A stretch of DNA of 64,000 nucleotides from Ascaris suum (taxonomy: Eukaryota; Nematoda; Chromadorea; Rhabditida; Ascarididae). Every line of letters starts with the position of its first letter. Within the stretch, counting starts at the first letter, position 1. The DNA lies in contig CM024174.1 in the NCBI GenBank assembly GCA_013433145.1, forward strand, positions 8,340,336-8,404,335, written 5' to 3'. The notes under the pieces are model-generated. The model had not been told where the DNA came from and searched no databases. It saw nothing but the letters and a program-made list of their open reading frames with translations. Shown piece by piece: positions 45,040-57,100 of the stretch. A program made the translations under genes and the position numbers.

Positions 45040-46429
45040 GCTTTCTTTTGGGAATTTGTAGAGCTTAAGCAGTCGGGAACTAGAAGCTCTCTGTGGTCGG
45101 AAAAAAGGTATCACAAATATATGTTTTTTTCCGCTAAACTACGATCATTTCAAGGCAGCGATTCCAAAACCGATGCTGAAATATGCGGTAAATTCGTCGG
45201 TTAGGCAGTTAATTTCGTAACCTTTCATCAAACAGCCCAGAAATTTTCAGCAAGACTTTTTGCTGACATGAGACATCGGAAAATTTCTTCCTTGTTTTTA
45301 ATCGACATAAAACTTTTGGTCGATATTTGTCTACCTTTCCATCGATGTTCACCTCTTTGGCATTGTTTGTTTGACGCCTTTGATCACTTGCGTTCCCGTC
45401 GGCGTTCTGGACGAGGAGGTGTTTGTCGAGAAAAACTGACCAATGGATGGGTAGTCTCACTGAGACTTTACGTAAATGCGCGCCATTCATCACAGCACAC
45501 TCATTCAGTATCGCCCAACTATTTCCACGATGTATCACGGTTTCGCCACGCTGGTGACCATCACCGTAGCCCACATCACCCAGGTCTTCACTCATCTCCA
45601 TTTGTCCGCTCGTTCCAGTTTTAATACTGAGAAAGAAAACAGTGAAAAGCTTGCTACAATTTTTGAAATGCAACGGCCATTTACACTGATTTTTAGCACT
45701 TGTTTTTCCTGGAATCTTGTGAAACTCGACCGACCAACCGCTTCGACGGGTCCATCAATCGTTAATTCCAGCGACGAATAGCTGACCGTGAAAATCGCCA
45801 GCCGATGGCTAAAGGACGATGACCACGAAACGCACCGATTGCGCCGGTTGCACGAGCCGACTTTCACAAATTGTCACTTGGCTGAATAACGTAAAAAGCG
45901 TTATTACAAAAATGGAATATTTTTAAAAAGTTTGCAGTAAATGTTGCCACCTCAATGAGGAGGCACTTATTAGTGGCATTTCGTAGTCAACTTGAGTTGA
46001 ATCCCCCTCCGCCGACCTCCTAATCTCGGTCACAAAGGGAGTCAGATTTCAGCCGGCTCCACTTGTGAGATTCGCCAAGAGCACTCCAGAATAGTTGAGC
46101 ACTTGGATGATAGCGCCTACAAGTGCTTCCAGTATATAGCACTGAAAATATGCAAATTCACGGCGCATTTCGCATTCTCCTTCCCCGTTTCTGTCTCGGA
46201 GCGTCAATCATAAAGAGTCACTTTGTTGGTCGTGTTAGTCGAACTTTTAAAACTCGAGCTACTTTTGGTGCACATGATCGAATGATCTTGTTTTGCCTTG
46301 CTCATTTTTGCACCTTATTCATTGCGTTGAAAAATCAACCGATGTTTAAGTGAAGACATGAACTAGATACTTTTTATTAAATGACAAGGAGACATGGTCC
46401 TACCTCCGCATGCCACATCGGCTCATGCT

Positions 46430-46740
46430 TTTTTCCTCTGTCTCTCCCTATCTTATTTGTCCTCCTTCTCTCTTCTTTTCCTCATCTTTCCATCTCCCCT
46501 TCCACTTCCTTTCCCTTTATTTCTCTCGTTGTCTCCTTTTTATTCTCTCCCTCTCCCCCTCTCCTTTTCTGCTGCTCTCTCCTCTCCTCCCTCCTCCTTT
46601 CCTCGCTCCTTCTCCCTCTGTATCCCTCTCACCCTCTACTCTCTTTCATTCCGTCCTGTCTCATTCCCTTTTTCTCATGCTTACTCTCTCCCTCCCTTCT
46701 CACCTTTTCTGTTATCAAAAACATCTTTCCTTTCACGACT
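46430..46740. repeat. Polypyrimidine (CT-rich) low-complexity tract
   Basis: About 300 bases of almost pure C and T on the plus strand (TCTCC, CTCCCT units). All three plus frames stay open here only because pyrimidine-rich sequence contains no stop codons, so the Leu/Ser/Pro/Phe frames are artefacts. Confidence 0.95.
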
Positions 46741-47431
46741 TCTACAAATGACAATGCTTTGAAACCGGTACGGTACGAGTGGGAAGGTCGAAATGAAAGG
46801 AGAGAGGTTTCACGGGCAGGGTGAGGTCTCTTCTCGCTCTTCACTCGCTGCTGTCATAATCAGGATGTACAGTAGCCTCTTCCCTTCTCTCACCAATTTC
46901 CGCATTGCGGGCGAAGTGAAGTCTTCGGTTTTGCATGCCAATTTTTTCGTGGGCTTTCAAATGAATTACGTGGGATGTGTTCTCACCTTAAGGAGCAGTT
47001 CGCCAAGATGCGTTAGCAACAAGTTTTTATCGCTTGAGTGTGACTTCAATGACATTTTAACAGAGGGGATAGTGAAGGTGAAGTAAAAAGATGATACAGA
47101 AGGAATCGAGTCGATAGTGGAAAGAGCGAGTGGTTTGGTGCCCAGGAAGGGAAAGGAATCATCTTCCTCGTTAATCGGTTTAGGGGAGGGTGGTGAAGGG
47201 CGAGAAGATGAAGGAAGGATGAGCGAGATGGCCTGGGAGGAAAGAGTAGAAGTTGTCAGCCCTAGCCCAAGCTACCCTCATTTGTTATTATATTTGCAGA
47301 TGTGATAGTTACGCTGATGTCATACTAGCTTCATACTTACCATCATTTTCATTCACCTCTGTACTGCCATTTTTTGAAGCCCATTGAGTGAGTTAGCTTT
47401 ATGTACGGTATAATGATTGAGCTGTTTTCAG

Positions 47432-47638
47432 GCAGCCGTGTTTCGTAATGGACATCTGGATGGCTGTAACTGTGCGACATCATTTCCATGTCTAAATCCG
47501 CTAGCCTGCACTCCATCAAACGAGTTTGCTTGTCCGTCACCGCTTCTGTGTGGTCGAGGATGTCGTGGAGGACCTTGCAAGCCGTCGGTTTCAAATAACG
47601 GTGGATGCATCGGTGGATCTTGCGATCCGCCTATAACT
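47432..47638 (+). CDS. Ground-like gene: Cys-rich N-terminal exon
   Basis: TGTTTTCAG acceptor and ACT|GTAATG donor, 69 codons, phase 0. It encodes AAVFRNGHLDGCNCATSFPC, LNPLACTPSN, CPSPLLCGRGCRGGPCKP and GGCIGGSCDPP, with twelve cysteines in Pro/Gly context. It resembles the Cys-rich segment placed after the signal peptide in many ground-like proteins. Confidence 0.8.
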
Positions 47639-50600
47639 GTAATGTTTACAGCAATCAGTTGACAATAGCGGTGTGCTTAGTTTCGCTTTCGTTGAATCGA
47701 CAGGAAGGTAACGACTGTTTTTTAAATGTAAACGAACGATTTGGCTCGTATGTATTCGGCATGAATATTCTCCGGGTAGTTCTGTTCTAAAAAATTGCTG
47801 CATATATCTCGTCTCGTTTACATCTTATCCCTCGATAGTGAGAGGGCCTACCTGAGAACTATAGCTGAATGTTGAAGTGAGGTAACTGCTTGAAGCGAAA
47901 ATATCAAAAAGCACTCGTCTCACTCTATCGAAGTCCAGCTTGAAGTGGTGTTGCTGCTGTGATTCATTTTTCACTCGCTGATTGCATAGAAATCATTCAT
48001 AGTGGCATTAATGACCGCCCTTCCCACCTGCATAATCTGCATATATTAATTCCTCAATTTCAGCAATTAATTGCAACTAAAAGTCTTTACGTTAGATGGA
48101 GACAAAAAGGAATCTCAACAGGTATCACTCTCTGTTTGCCTTTCGCCACTAGGTGAAGGACACTTTGGAGTTAACCAACAATTTCTTAATACTATCAACA
48201 GCAAATACTTTTCAGCTGTCGTTCGATGAAGCAGTGTTTAGCGATATTCGTGCACCATTTCCTCGGATAGAGAGCATCCTCCCGCCATTTCAAATGAACC
48301 CGCGACTCGTTCCATCGTTTCGGACGATGTCACCGATCGTCCTGTCATCCGATCAAGAAATACCACGAGTCCGCACACCATATCAACGAGTGCCCGAGAT
48401 TCGTAAGAGGCCTAATCAGCTAGAGCAGGTCACCATGCACTCACGAACTTTGATCAGTTTGCATCGTTCATTGAAGCCCTACAAGCGCTTTAATTTATCT
48501 GGCTACGAAAGTCAGCCTTTGAACCTAAAATTCCACAAATATTCCGCCTTTCTCCTGTGATATGCCACCAATGAGTAGTGACATGACATATTTACAGGCC
48601 AAATATTATCGTGAATGGCGTACAAATGACCTCATAAGAAAACGATTGCCATCTGTCAGCTTAAATTCATGAGGCGACCTTAACTCATTGCTGCAACTGC
48701 ACCCCTCGCTTCTTCAGAAGGCGTACTTCATTCCCTATTCACAAAATGCTTTTTGAGCTATTTGAGTGAGATATCAGTCTGACCTGAAAATAGACCAAAC
48801 TTTTCTGCACATAAAAAACCTGACCTAAAATCATCTACGATTGCCGATGAGCCTTTATCGAATTGGACACTGAAAACCTCAGAAAACAAAGGAAAGACTG
48901 TTGTAATGTCCTCTATGTAGAAAGATGCGTTTTTCCTTGTATCACAATTGGATAGATAAATGCCATTTTGGCGATGAATTGGGCCGTTTACAAAAGTGTT
49001 CAGTTAATCAGTGTCTACCAAAAACAAATGAGGAAAAGCTTCTGTATTTTATTTCATCAGCAGTTTATATTTGGAAAGAAATCATTCCATTCTAGTAATT
49101 GAACCAAACTGACAGAAATCCTATTAAGCTTCCACACTTTACATTTGGGTGTTTTGCGTATTTATTTCTTCAACACTGCATCGGCTAATATACAGCTGAA
49201 AGGGAATGGGAAATTTTACGTGAAGTGAAGCCTCAAAAAAGAAGAAGCAACCAACCGCTGTGAAATGAATCTCTACAACAATTACTCCAACTGCAGTTTG
49301 TCCTTGTTTCGCTTTCGGCATTCCAAATCTCTTGCGGTTGGGTCTCTGAAAACCGTCCGATATATTGCTAATACGTGTGTTTGCAAATATAGGACATTCT
49401 TCGACGCACAAATCTTCAAAAAGAATATCAAAAGTAACGGCATAGCCAGCACCTATTTTGGACTTTTCATATGAAAAGCACATCTTTATATGACAGAATT
49501 TTTACGACCACATTCATGCATTTCGATGTTTCTTGCAACTGAGAATTCCTCACTCTCTCAGTTCTGTCAAAAAACAATATTTAGGCTAAGCTGAACTTAA
49601 CGTTAGCATTTCTGTCAGGACAGGAGGGAGCGGTTTGAGAGGAAAGGGCGGAGAAGGGGGTAGGGGGAGGACGATAAGTGTATCATTATTATTGGTCAAC
49701 AACACAAGGTGATGATTAGCAACTAAACTAAGACGGAAAAGATCACTCCAACTGTTCTCTTCCTCTCAAACAAATTTAGAAGACATGTGCTTGCTTAGGA
49801 GGTGAATAATGTCGATGCATGACTGTTGCATTCAAACCTTCAAACCACAAATCTTCTGTTACAGAATGAAAGATTTTAATGCTCTATGATGACAGTAATG
49901 GGAGATAACCTTTCACTTTAAAACCTCCAAATATATTGCTATTATTTCGATACAGTATTGGAGTATTTTTGAACCAATTATTTCGTATATCCCCTCCGTC
50001 CTTTGGAAGCATCCGGAAGCGTTTCTGAATCAAGTTTTTCAGAACATGCCATCTGCGATCGTAACGGCACCACGATCCACTCCAGCAGATGCTTCAGCTC
50101 AGGAGGCAGTCATTAGGGTTCATGTGGCTGAAGGCGACAATGCTCCCAACAACCCGAAAATGGAATCTCTTATAATTGGGCACCACTCATCCGAAAGCAA
50201 CACTCATGCAGATTCCTCGATCACATTCGAAAATGGTATTCAACTTGATGATTCTTCTCGAACGTCTACCTCAGATTTCGACGATCCATCATCGACTGGT
50301 CGCAATAAGGAGCAATTCAACAGCCAAGAGATATGGTCTCACCATCGCAGCGAACAGTTGAAACTCATTGGAAGAACGACGGACAAAGTGCCTACGATTG
50401 GTCATGCCGATATTCAAGTAACGTTCTTTACCAAAACACATTCGTTGCAAACTTGGCAATCAGCCAGAAAAACTGCTATTCTTTAGTGCTTTTTATGTTG
50501 CAGAAACGTATCCTCGCAGTCTTTTCTGAAGGCTGGAAATCCGATGCACAGTCTCAAGTGCAATCAACGTTTTAGGTTCCTAGATATTTATTCCGGTACA

Positions 50601-53600
50601 GAATCGCGATTGGCCATACGCGTCGTTGTTAGATTTAGCCTGTAACTTCCCGTCAACAACAGCCGTTTAGTCGTCGACATTTCAGCAATAATATTAGTGA
50701 TAACTAAACGTTTAAAGGATATAAAAGTAAAACATTTGTTCAGTAAGAACTTGCATAATGACACGTTTGCGTAACGGAGATCTCTCCCATGCGAAATTTC
50801 AGTCATGCAAAGATTGTCCGAAGAGCCATGCGCGATAACCTTTCCTGCTTGTTCGGCAATGCTTGCATGACTTTAAAGGCAAATGAGGTGTGGTGCACAA
50901 ATTTGAAGAGGCGAAAGAGAGATGCACCTAAAAAACCATTCAGAGCATGGGTGTCAGGGATGGAATAAAATATGGCTGACAAGATGAGTTGAATCAAAGG
51001 ATAAATGCCCTGGAAGTGTAATCATTGACATTCTTATCTAGTCATGAGAGTGCTTCGTTAAAACGACCACATGACTGTTGTTCATAGATATGCCGTTGAA
51101 CGTTCTAGGAGGCATACAATTACGACAGATGAATAGATGAGGCTCGCTTGGGTAGTAGCAAAGCATCGGCTCACTACGCTGCAATTCGAAGCCGACTAGA
51201 GGCATTTCCATATTACTTTGGCGTATAGTTCTTACGAAACGATATGCTTATTTTAATAGACGATAAAATTTTGATAAAATGAAGGGAACTTTTTTCCCTG
51301 TTTTGCGGGCAATAACGCTGGGTATATCTGATATTGTCGGTAGTGACGCTTATGGGCGAGTCCCAACTTGAATGCACTCATAAAACGTTGCTTCACGCAA
51401 AACTCGGGGTTGCTAGCATGCTCGATACCGCAGCAACGTCCATCGCTTCATAGTGCTTGAAGCTTGTGAATAATCGCTCAAAACTTCACAAGTGGGAAAC
51501 ATACCAAAGCAATTCACATGATATCGACTTTTATATTCTGGTCACAACAAACCAGTTTCACATCTTTTTAACAAATTAATGCACAATGATGGGTTCTTAT
51601 TTTAACTGACTCGATCGCCTGCACAAATTCTCTGCGAAAGATTCTTTTTTTTTTTCAACGATCCGCCTAAGATAAAGGGAAAATTCGATTAACGTGAAAT
51701 GCAAGGTGCAAAATGCAAACGATCCGCCTCTAATGTCCACAGCTTTTGTTGAACTAGGTAAGTCAACGTGGAATATGGTACATAAGATCATCACCCAATG
51801 GTCCGCGGAATTTCGTAATTTTGGCTTCAGTGGATCGGAGTTGAAATTACTGGAGAAGCCGACAGAAAGATTTGCCAAACATTTATGCAAACAACGGGTT
51901 ATTAGCATACTACGGTTTTCGAAAGCGAACTTGCAAACTCGCATAAAACTAAAGAAAGAAGTGAAGAAGTGAGCGACCCGACAAGCAGCGCTCGCCAGCA
52001 CTGAATTGGCGAATACCGTTGATATAGCTTTGCTTATGTCGACAAGCTGTTTTGCTTATATGTGCTGCTGGGGTGTTAAATGAACAATTTATCGAGATGT
52101 TAGGATGTGAAGCGAAAAGCAGCAGGAGTTTTGGCACTTCTTGCTTTTGTTGTTGGCAGAATACGTTTATTTTGCATCTTCGAGAGGTGATTGACCTACT
52201 TGCAGTGGATATTCCTATGAGATCTGTCAGTATATGCGTCCCTGCAATGGCATCACATGAAACATTGATGAAGCGGGTGCCATGAACAAAGTGTTCAACC
52301 TAATGCATAGATATGGTATCTGAATGTACTAACGGCGTTTCCAGATACGTGGTGAAGTCAGTTCCGACGATGAAGGTGATGGGGGGAAATCATATCGAGG
52401 TTCATCCACTGGTACGTTCCATTTTTCTAGAAAACTTGACCCGTCCCATTATTAGGTAAGTTGTGTTGAATAATGAAAGCGCATTATTGGCACCTCAGCC
52501 AGTCATTTTTCACTCTAATAACGAGTGACGAATGTTAGTGCGATCGTATGCGTTTTTACCAATGAGTATCGTTGTTCGGTCGTAAGTATGCATTTTATAA
52601 ATTCTGCGTAAAGATATAACAATATAGTGTGCGCACCTTCTTATATTGAGTGGTGTTTTGCAGTGGGAATCCTGCTCCCTAATCTTGAAACATTTATACC
52701 TTTTGTGAACTTGGACTCCGATTCTGCGACTTTAGACAGTGGCTCGAACTAAAATAGGACTTTGTAAGGAAGTTTTGTGTACGTTGACTGCGCTCAAGAA
52801 CAAATGGCCGGAACTCCGATAACAGGACGTCAGAATCAAAATAGATCGTGCGCTGAAGAGGGACGAGGGAGCGAGCAAAAGGAAAGACCTCAGCTATGAG
52901 TCTGCAATATGTTTGCTGTAGATGCCACGACATCCAAGAATTCGTCAATGGAAAATTTTAAGTTGCAGATTATCAAAAGAAGTCCGCATTAGAAAAATAC
53001 GAGGTATTCCGTGCAAAAGACAGGCCAATCTCTGTCAGCGATACCAAATGCAACAGTGAAGTAATGAGAGCTGCATTAACTGATGTAAGTTTGTTGTATT
53101 CTCGTCAACAAGATAAATTTCTACGGGAGACTCACGGGAATTTCAGAGCGAGACGACGTTTTCATAGACGCATGTCTCTATTTCTGCAGTTCTGCAGGAC
53201 ATCGTCAGTTTTGCTTTTTTAAACTTTTGAGAAATATCGCTAATCACACTGTTCTGTGAGGTGCTGCTTCGTAGTGGGAATGGAATCTAGAACCTTGGCA
53301 GCTGAACAATGAAGGATGCGTGTTTGTGTAGGATGATTATCTCGACATCGCTAATCACGCTGTTACACTGTGGAAAGTTTGGAAAGTTTTGCAAGAATTG
53401 TGGTAATTGATGGTATGACGCGGTACGTAGATATTATTTGAAGTATAGCACATAGCACAATATCTTAATTTAAGATTTCAAGGTTTCATATCTACCTTAT
53501 AAATCATTTGCCTGCTTAAAGCTTTGATGTTTGATTGCAAGGTCACGGGAATATTTGGAGGCATTTCTTGTGCTCGTTGAGGAGGCTCTATTCCTTCAAA

Positions 53601-54181
53601 ATAAATCCCAGTAGTCTCATATTTATTGCTTTACCACATCGGGTATTGTCCAGTAGGGTACTGCGTTAAGCGTTAAGCTTAAACGCTTAAGAGCAGTCGT
53701 CGTTGGGATCTGCTTCTTAAATCACAGCACATTTAAAGAACATTTTATTCCGATTGGCAGAGCCTACTACGTGCAGGTTTCGGGTATGTGTTTGCCGCTG
53801 AGAAGGATTTTGCTGCCGTTTGTTGCGTGCGACGACAGCTGCCAATACTTCATGAAGGTTATATACGCATATAGTATTTCAGAATTTCGGAAATTTCTCA
53901 CGGCATTCTTTAAACTTCTAAATGAAGATAATAAAATGCGTCAACCGTGCAGTCTGGTTGATCAGCTTTTGCAGACAGGTGACACATTTTGGTTTTAGAA
54001 TATTTCCGATAATGTCTCATTATCGAAGAGACAAATTCAGCGAATCGTCACCGAGCAACTTGGTGGCCGAATCGATGTGATATGCACCAACTCGGCATTC
54101 AGTTACGTCGTAAATACGGAACTCTTCTGCGAGAGCGAGAAGAACAATGTCACTTGCCTCGTCTTTAAGCAATCCTCGTAA
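47432..54181 (+). CDS. Ground-like domain secreted protein (hedgehog-related family), gene with introns
   Basis: Exons 47432-47638, 48216-48428, 50043-50417, 52345-52411, 52969-53084 and 53999-54181 (TAA at 54179) join in phase to about 386 residues. The last two exons give the ground-like domain: KCNSEVMRAALTDNISDN, SLSKRQIQRIVTEQLGGRID and VICTNSAFSYVVNTELFCE, then NNVTCLVFK. These carry the conserved Cys residues and the S-Y-V/TCxxFK signature. Family knowledge: ground-like (GRL) proteins are nematode hedgehog-related secreted proteins tied to cuticle and apical matrix. The N-terminal exon is Cys/Gly/Pro-rich, as is common in the family. The exon with the start codon and signal peptide was not confirmed (a weak candidate ATG is at 45530). 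A poly(A) signal AATAAA follows at 54192. Confidence 0.9.
48216..50417 (+). CDS. Ground-like gene: low-complexity middle (2 exons)
   Basis: Exons 48216-48428 (71 codons; LSFDEAVFSDIRAPFPRIES and a Pro/Arg-rich run ending KRPNQLEQ) and 50043-50417 (125 codons; NMPSAIVTAPRSTPADASAQ then Ser/Thr/Asp-rich sequence ending GHADIQ). Both are phase 0 with TTTTCAG-type acceptors. No domain is seen; it is probably a disordered linker. The donors CAG|GTCACC and CAA|GTAACG are moderate. Confidence 0.72.
52345..53084 (+). CDS. Ground-like gene: acidic linker and start of the ground-like domain (2 exons)
   Basis: Exon 52345-52411 (IRGEVSSDDEGDGGKSYRG, donor ACTG|GTACGT) and exon 52969-53084 (YQKKSALEKYEVFRAKDRP, then KCNSEVMRAALTD, donor GAT|GTAAGT). 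A split Asp codon joins them. The Lys-Cys-Asn motif starts the ground-like domain. Confidence 0.87.
53666..53690. repeat. 25-bp inverted repeat
   Basis: Arms TTAAGCGTT and AACGCTTAA around AAGCTTA in the last intron of the ground-like gene. It can form a 9-bp stem; the outer CTGC and GCAG extend it with one interruption. No terminal-repeat transposon structure is seen around it. Confidence 0.7.
53999..54181 (+). CDS. Ground-like gene: terminal exon with most of the domain
   Basis: TTTTAG acceptor, phase 0, 60 codons and TAA. Residues NISDNVSLSKRQIQRIVTEQ through VICTNSAFSYVVNTELFCE to VTCLVFKQSS match the C-terminal three quarters of the ground-like domain, with its three remaining cysteines in place. 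The protein ends a few residues after the domain, as usual in the family. Confidence 0.95.
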   Translation, partial: NISDNVSLSKRQIQRIVTEQLGGRIDVICTNSAFSYVVNTELFCESEKNNVTCLVFKQSS

Positions 54182-54191
54182 TTTCACCTTT

Positions 54192-54197
54192 AATAAA
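54192..54197 (+). terminator. Poly(A) signal of the ground-like gene
   Basis: AATAAA 11 bases after the TAA stop. More AATAAA-like sites follow at about 54250 and 54276, so the 3' UTR may be very short or slightly longer. Confidence 0.6.
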
Positions 54198-54199
54198 GC

Positions 54200-57100
54200 T
54201 GTTCGTCAAATATCTCTGTTTTGTGCTCTCATATGTGCAGTTGAAATATAATAAATTGTTTGTCATTTTCATACAATAAACTTCAATGCTGTCATGGGTA
54301 TTATAGTTGACTTTCTCCCGTGCAATACTCACCGTTGCGTAGACTGAAATTATTTACGGAAATTGTGGAGTCGTTGTCAGAGACTTCGTTACCCTCACAA
54401 TCACACCAATCTGCTCCTTAGAAACCACAGTGCACGCGCCCTCAGCACATCTATCCAATTGTGCGAGTCGTCCAGCAAAGGTAATTTTTAAAGGCAACGG
54501 AGTCCAGCAATTGTATGTATCGGCAACTCCCGAAATCAGGCAGATCCCCGAGCAAATCCTTTTCAGAGACGATTCCAGATGGGCACGAATCTAACTAAGA
54601 ACTTTTGGTCCACGTGTGGATTCATATTGCTGAATTTGCAAAGTTTTCATTTGCTTGAACAGCGTACTCCATGGAGAAGGAAGGGTTTTTATTACTATGG
54701 CTTAGAGTAGACAGATCTTAATCGGCTATTTTTATCGAGGGCTGAGGATATGGGGAGGTTATCGAGGCCAATTTGCTTTTAGGTGCTTCCCATAAATTTT
54801 TCACGTATATCACTAATCTTTTTCATGAAAAGAGTAATAATGATGGTAATGCGACAAGCGAGTGAACTTCTATGATCATGCGCTAACTCAGCGTTGAACC
54901 TCACATAAGCAGCAGCATCGTAGATGTCCACTGCAAAGCAGCTGTCCCATTTTAAATCTTCACTTTCTGATGAGAACGTGCAAATTTCCTTCGAAGCTCC
55001 GCTATAAAGTGATGCACCCTCCCAGTTCCTCCTCTGCACTCCTCCATTCCACTTCCGTCCCCCTCGGAATGGCTTGCAGCATCGTTGCATAAAGCATAAC
55101 CTCTTCATGCTTTTCCGAATCATTTCGATCCTCCTATACTCTCTATTATAATATATTTCTCGAGAGGAAAACCCACAAATTCATTTGCGCAAAGCGATTT
55201 TCAAAGTTTTACTTAATATTCCTTCCCAAGGACAGTTTTAATGTCTGCAGTTGTCTTATTGATAAGATTGTCATTTCGCTCATCCTGTACCTTCAAAGTA
55301 AAGCCTTTCTTCCGCGTAACGTTTTTCACTCGAAATCGCTGATCGCTTCTTGTATTCGGCCTTCTTTTCATTTCAACGATAAGATGGCATCATTTACGCG
55401 ATTCAAGCATAAATTTAAGTGATTCGCTCATTCAAAGCTGTATTTGTCTCACACTGAAGATCGAGGGAAGGATTGCATTGTCGTGCTTTTGGCGATTCTT
55501 TCATCAAGAAATGACTCTGTCATCCATCCATTGAATACGAATGCATCGTAACTGACTGTCTTAATGAATGGCTTGCAGTGCTGCAGCTTAAAGCATATCC
55601 CTAACAGAAGTTGCTTAGTATGCATTACTGAGATTTAACGCCTCCGCTGACACATCCGTTGCCGTTCAACATCTTGAAAATTTACTATGAAACATACGTG
55701 GTGAGTTGCGGCTGTATCGAAAGGCAACCGCGTTGAATTTTGCTGACTATCAACTAATCACGACGATAAATTTCGGACCGAATAATCAGACTTAGCTGCT
55801 TCAATCCACTTCTATATGATGGTTTTCATCGCTTGTGCCATCGTTGTAAAACAGAATGCAGTTCCCAGTTTTGCATGTGCGACACTGTGCCTCATATTTT
55901 TGATACTTGACCAAAAATTTTGCACCCACACAGTCAAAATGCGTCTTCTTCGATCAAAGTATTTCCTTTTTTTCTATCTAAGATCTTGTGACATCTAACC
56001 TTATTTTTGTGCACAAGGTATTCACGGCAGACGCATTATAGCCCCGATTTCTACACATTAAAACACAACACACCCACTCTTGACCAGCAGAATTCAAATA
56101 TGGCTCTAACCAAGATTACAAACGATGCTGTGGCGATCCCATCCATGCAGAATGGAGTGTGAACATATTTAAGAATGTGTTGGTCGCGTATGATACCATA
56201 GAGAAAATATTAAGACATCAGCTGTTGTGAGCGGTAGTAACGGAGAGGGTATATGTCAGCATAGAGCCGTAATTTCAGTAATCCATATCAGGAATATGCT
56301 TTAAGTTTGCAGCATTGCATGTCGCTGATCAAGAAAGTCACATGCGATGTGGTGAATGAATGACAGCATCACTTCCTGCTGAAAAAAATTACGGCATGCG
56401 TGGCAGTGCAGTTTTTCTTCGATTTTCGATCATAAGGTCATCCTCTTGCTGAAGTGAAATTAAGGCGGAATTCAAGGAAGGCTGTATGATTTCGAAGCGT
56501 TTGGTGCAAAAAGAAGCACCGTTCGCTGAAGTCTTTAAAATTTCTAAATAAAGGGGCTGAAAAAATTCTCCGATATCTCTGAAACAGGACGCCTGGTCCA
56601 AAAACTTTTACAAAAACTCACCTCAAGGATAATTTCTTAAGGCTCGAGAAATTTTCCACGAAATGTCAAAAATCAGCACATTCCGGTAAATTGGTGGAAG
56701 CCGTAATTTGAGCGGTCAAAGTTGAATCGCAGTTTTTCTAGAGCAACTTTTTCACCAAAATTTGGTCACTGATCCGCATGAGTTCAGAATGTTATATCCA
56801 GTAAAAAACCAGAAATTCCTGCTTTTCGACTAAACATTGACTAATGGAGTTTTTTGACTAGTACAGAACTTGGAAACTAAGTTGAATACTGGCAAATCTA
56901 CGAGAAGAATTCCTGGCAAAACCTCTGAGTCCGCTACACCATCGAATTGAAAATGGGCAACGATGCGGCTTGTTTTTAGACCACTTTTCAACTGTTTACA
57001 TGATGAATCAAGGCACTCTCTCAGAATTTCCTGCTCGTGTAGCAGACACTTCGATTTCGTGGATGCGAGTGTATCCACTATCCACTATTGCAAAAGCTAT

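Larger units (their letters stand above)
38672..47431. other. Intergenic region between VPS54 and the ground-like gene
   Basis: No gene of known family is supported. It holds poly-G (40147-40156) and poly-C (40296-40305) runs, a long pyrimidine tract (46430-46740), and several open frames that look protein-like but isolated, listed separately. The 5' exon of the ground-like gene probably lies in its right part. Confidence 0.5.

Noticed and set aside
45209..45867. Minus-strand frames of 154 and 91 residues
   Set aside because: Several frames on both strands are open over the same stretch, there are no convincing splice borders, and no family resemblance.
46381..46824. Three overlapping plus-strand frames of 113-147 residues rich in Ser, Leu, Pro and Phe
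   Set aside because: Pyrimidine-rich DNA has no stop codons in any frame; composition explains them.
51597..52001. Opposed open frames of 134 (minus) and 92 (plus) residues in a ground-like gene intron
   Set aside because: Both strands are open, neither resembles a known protein, and the flanking exons join in phase without them.
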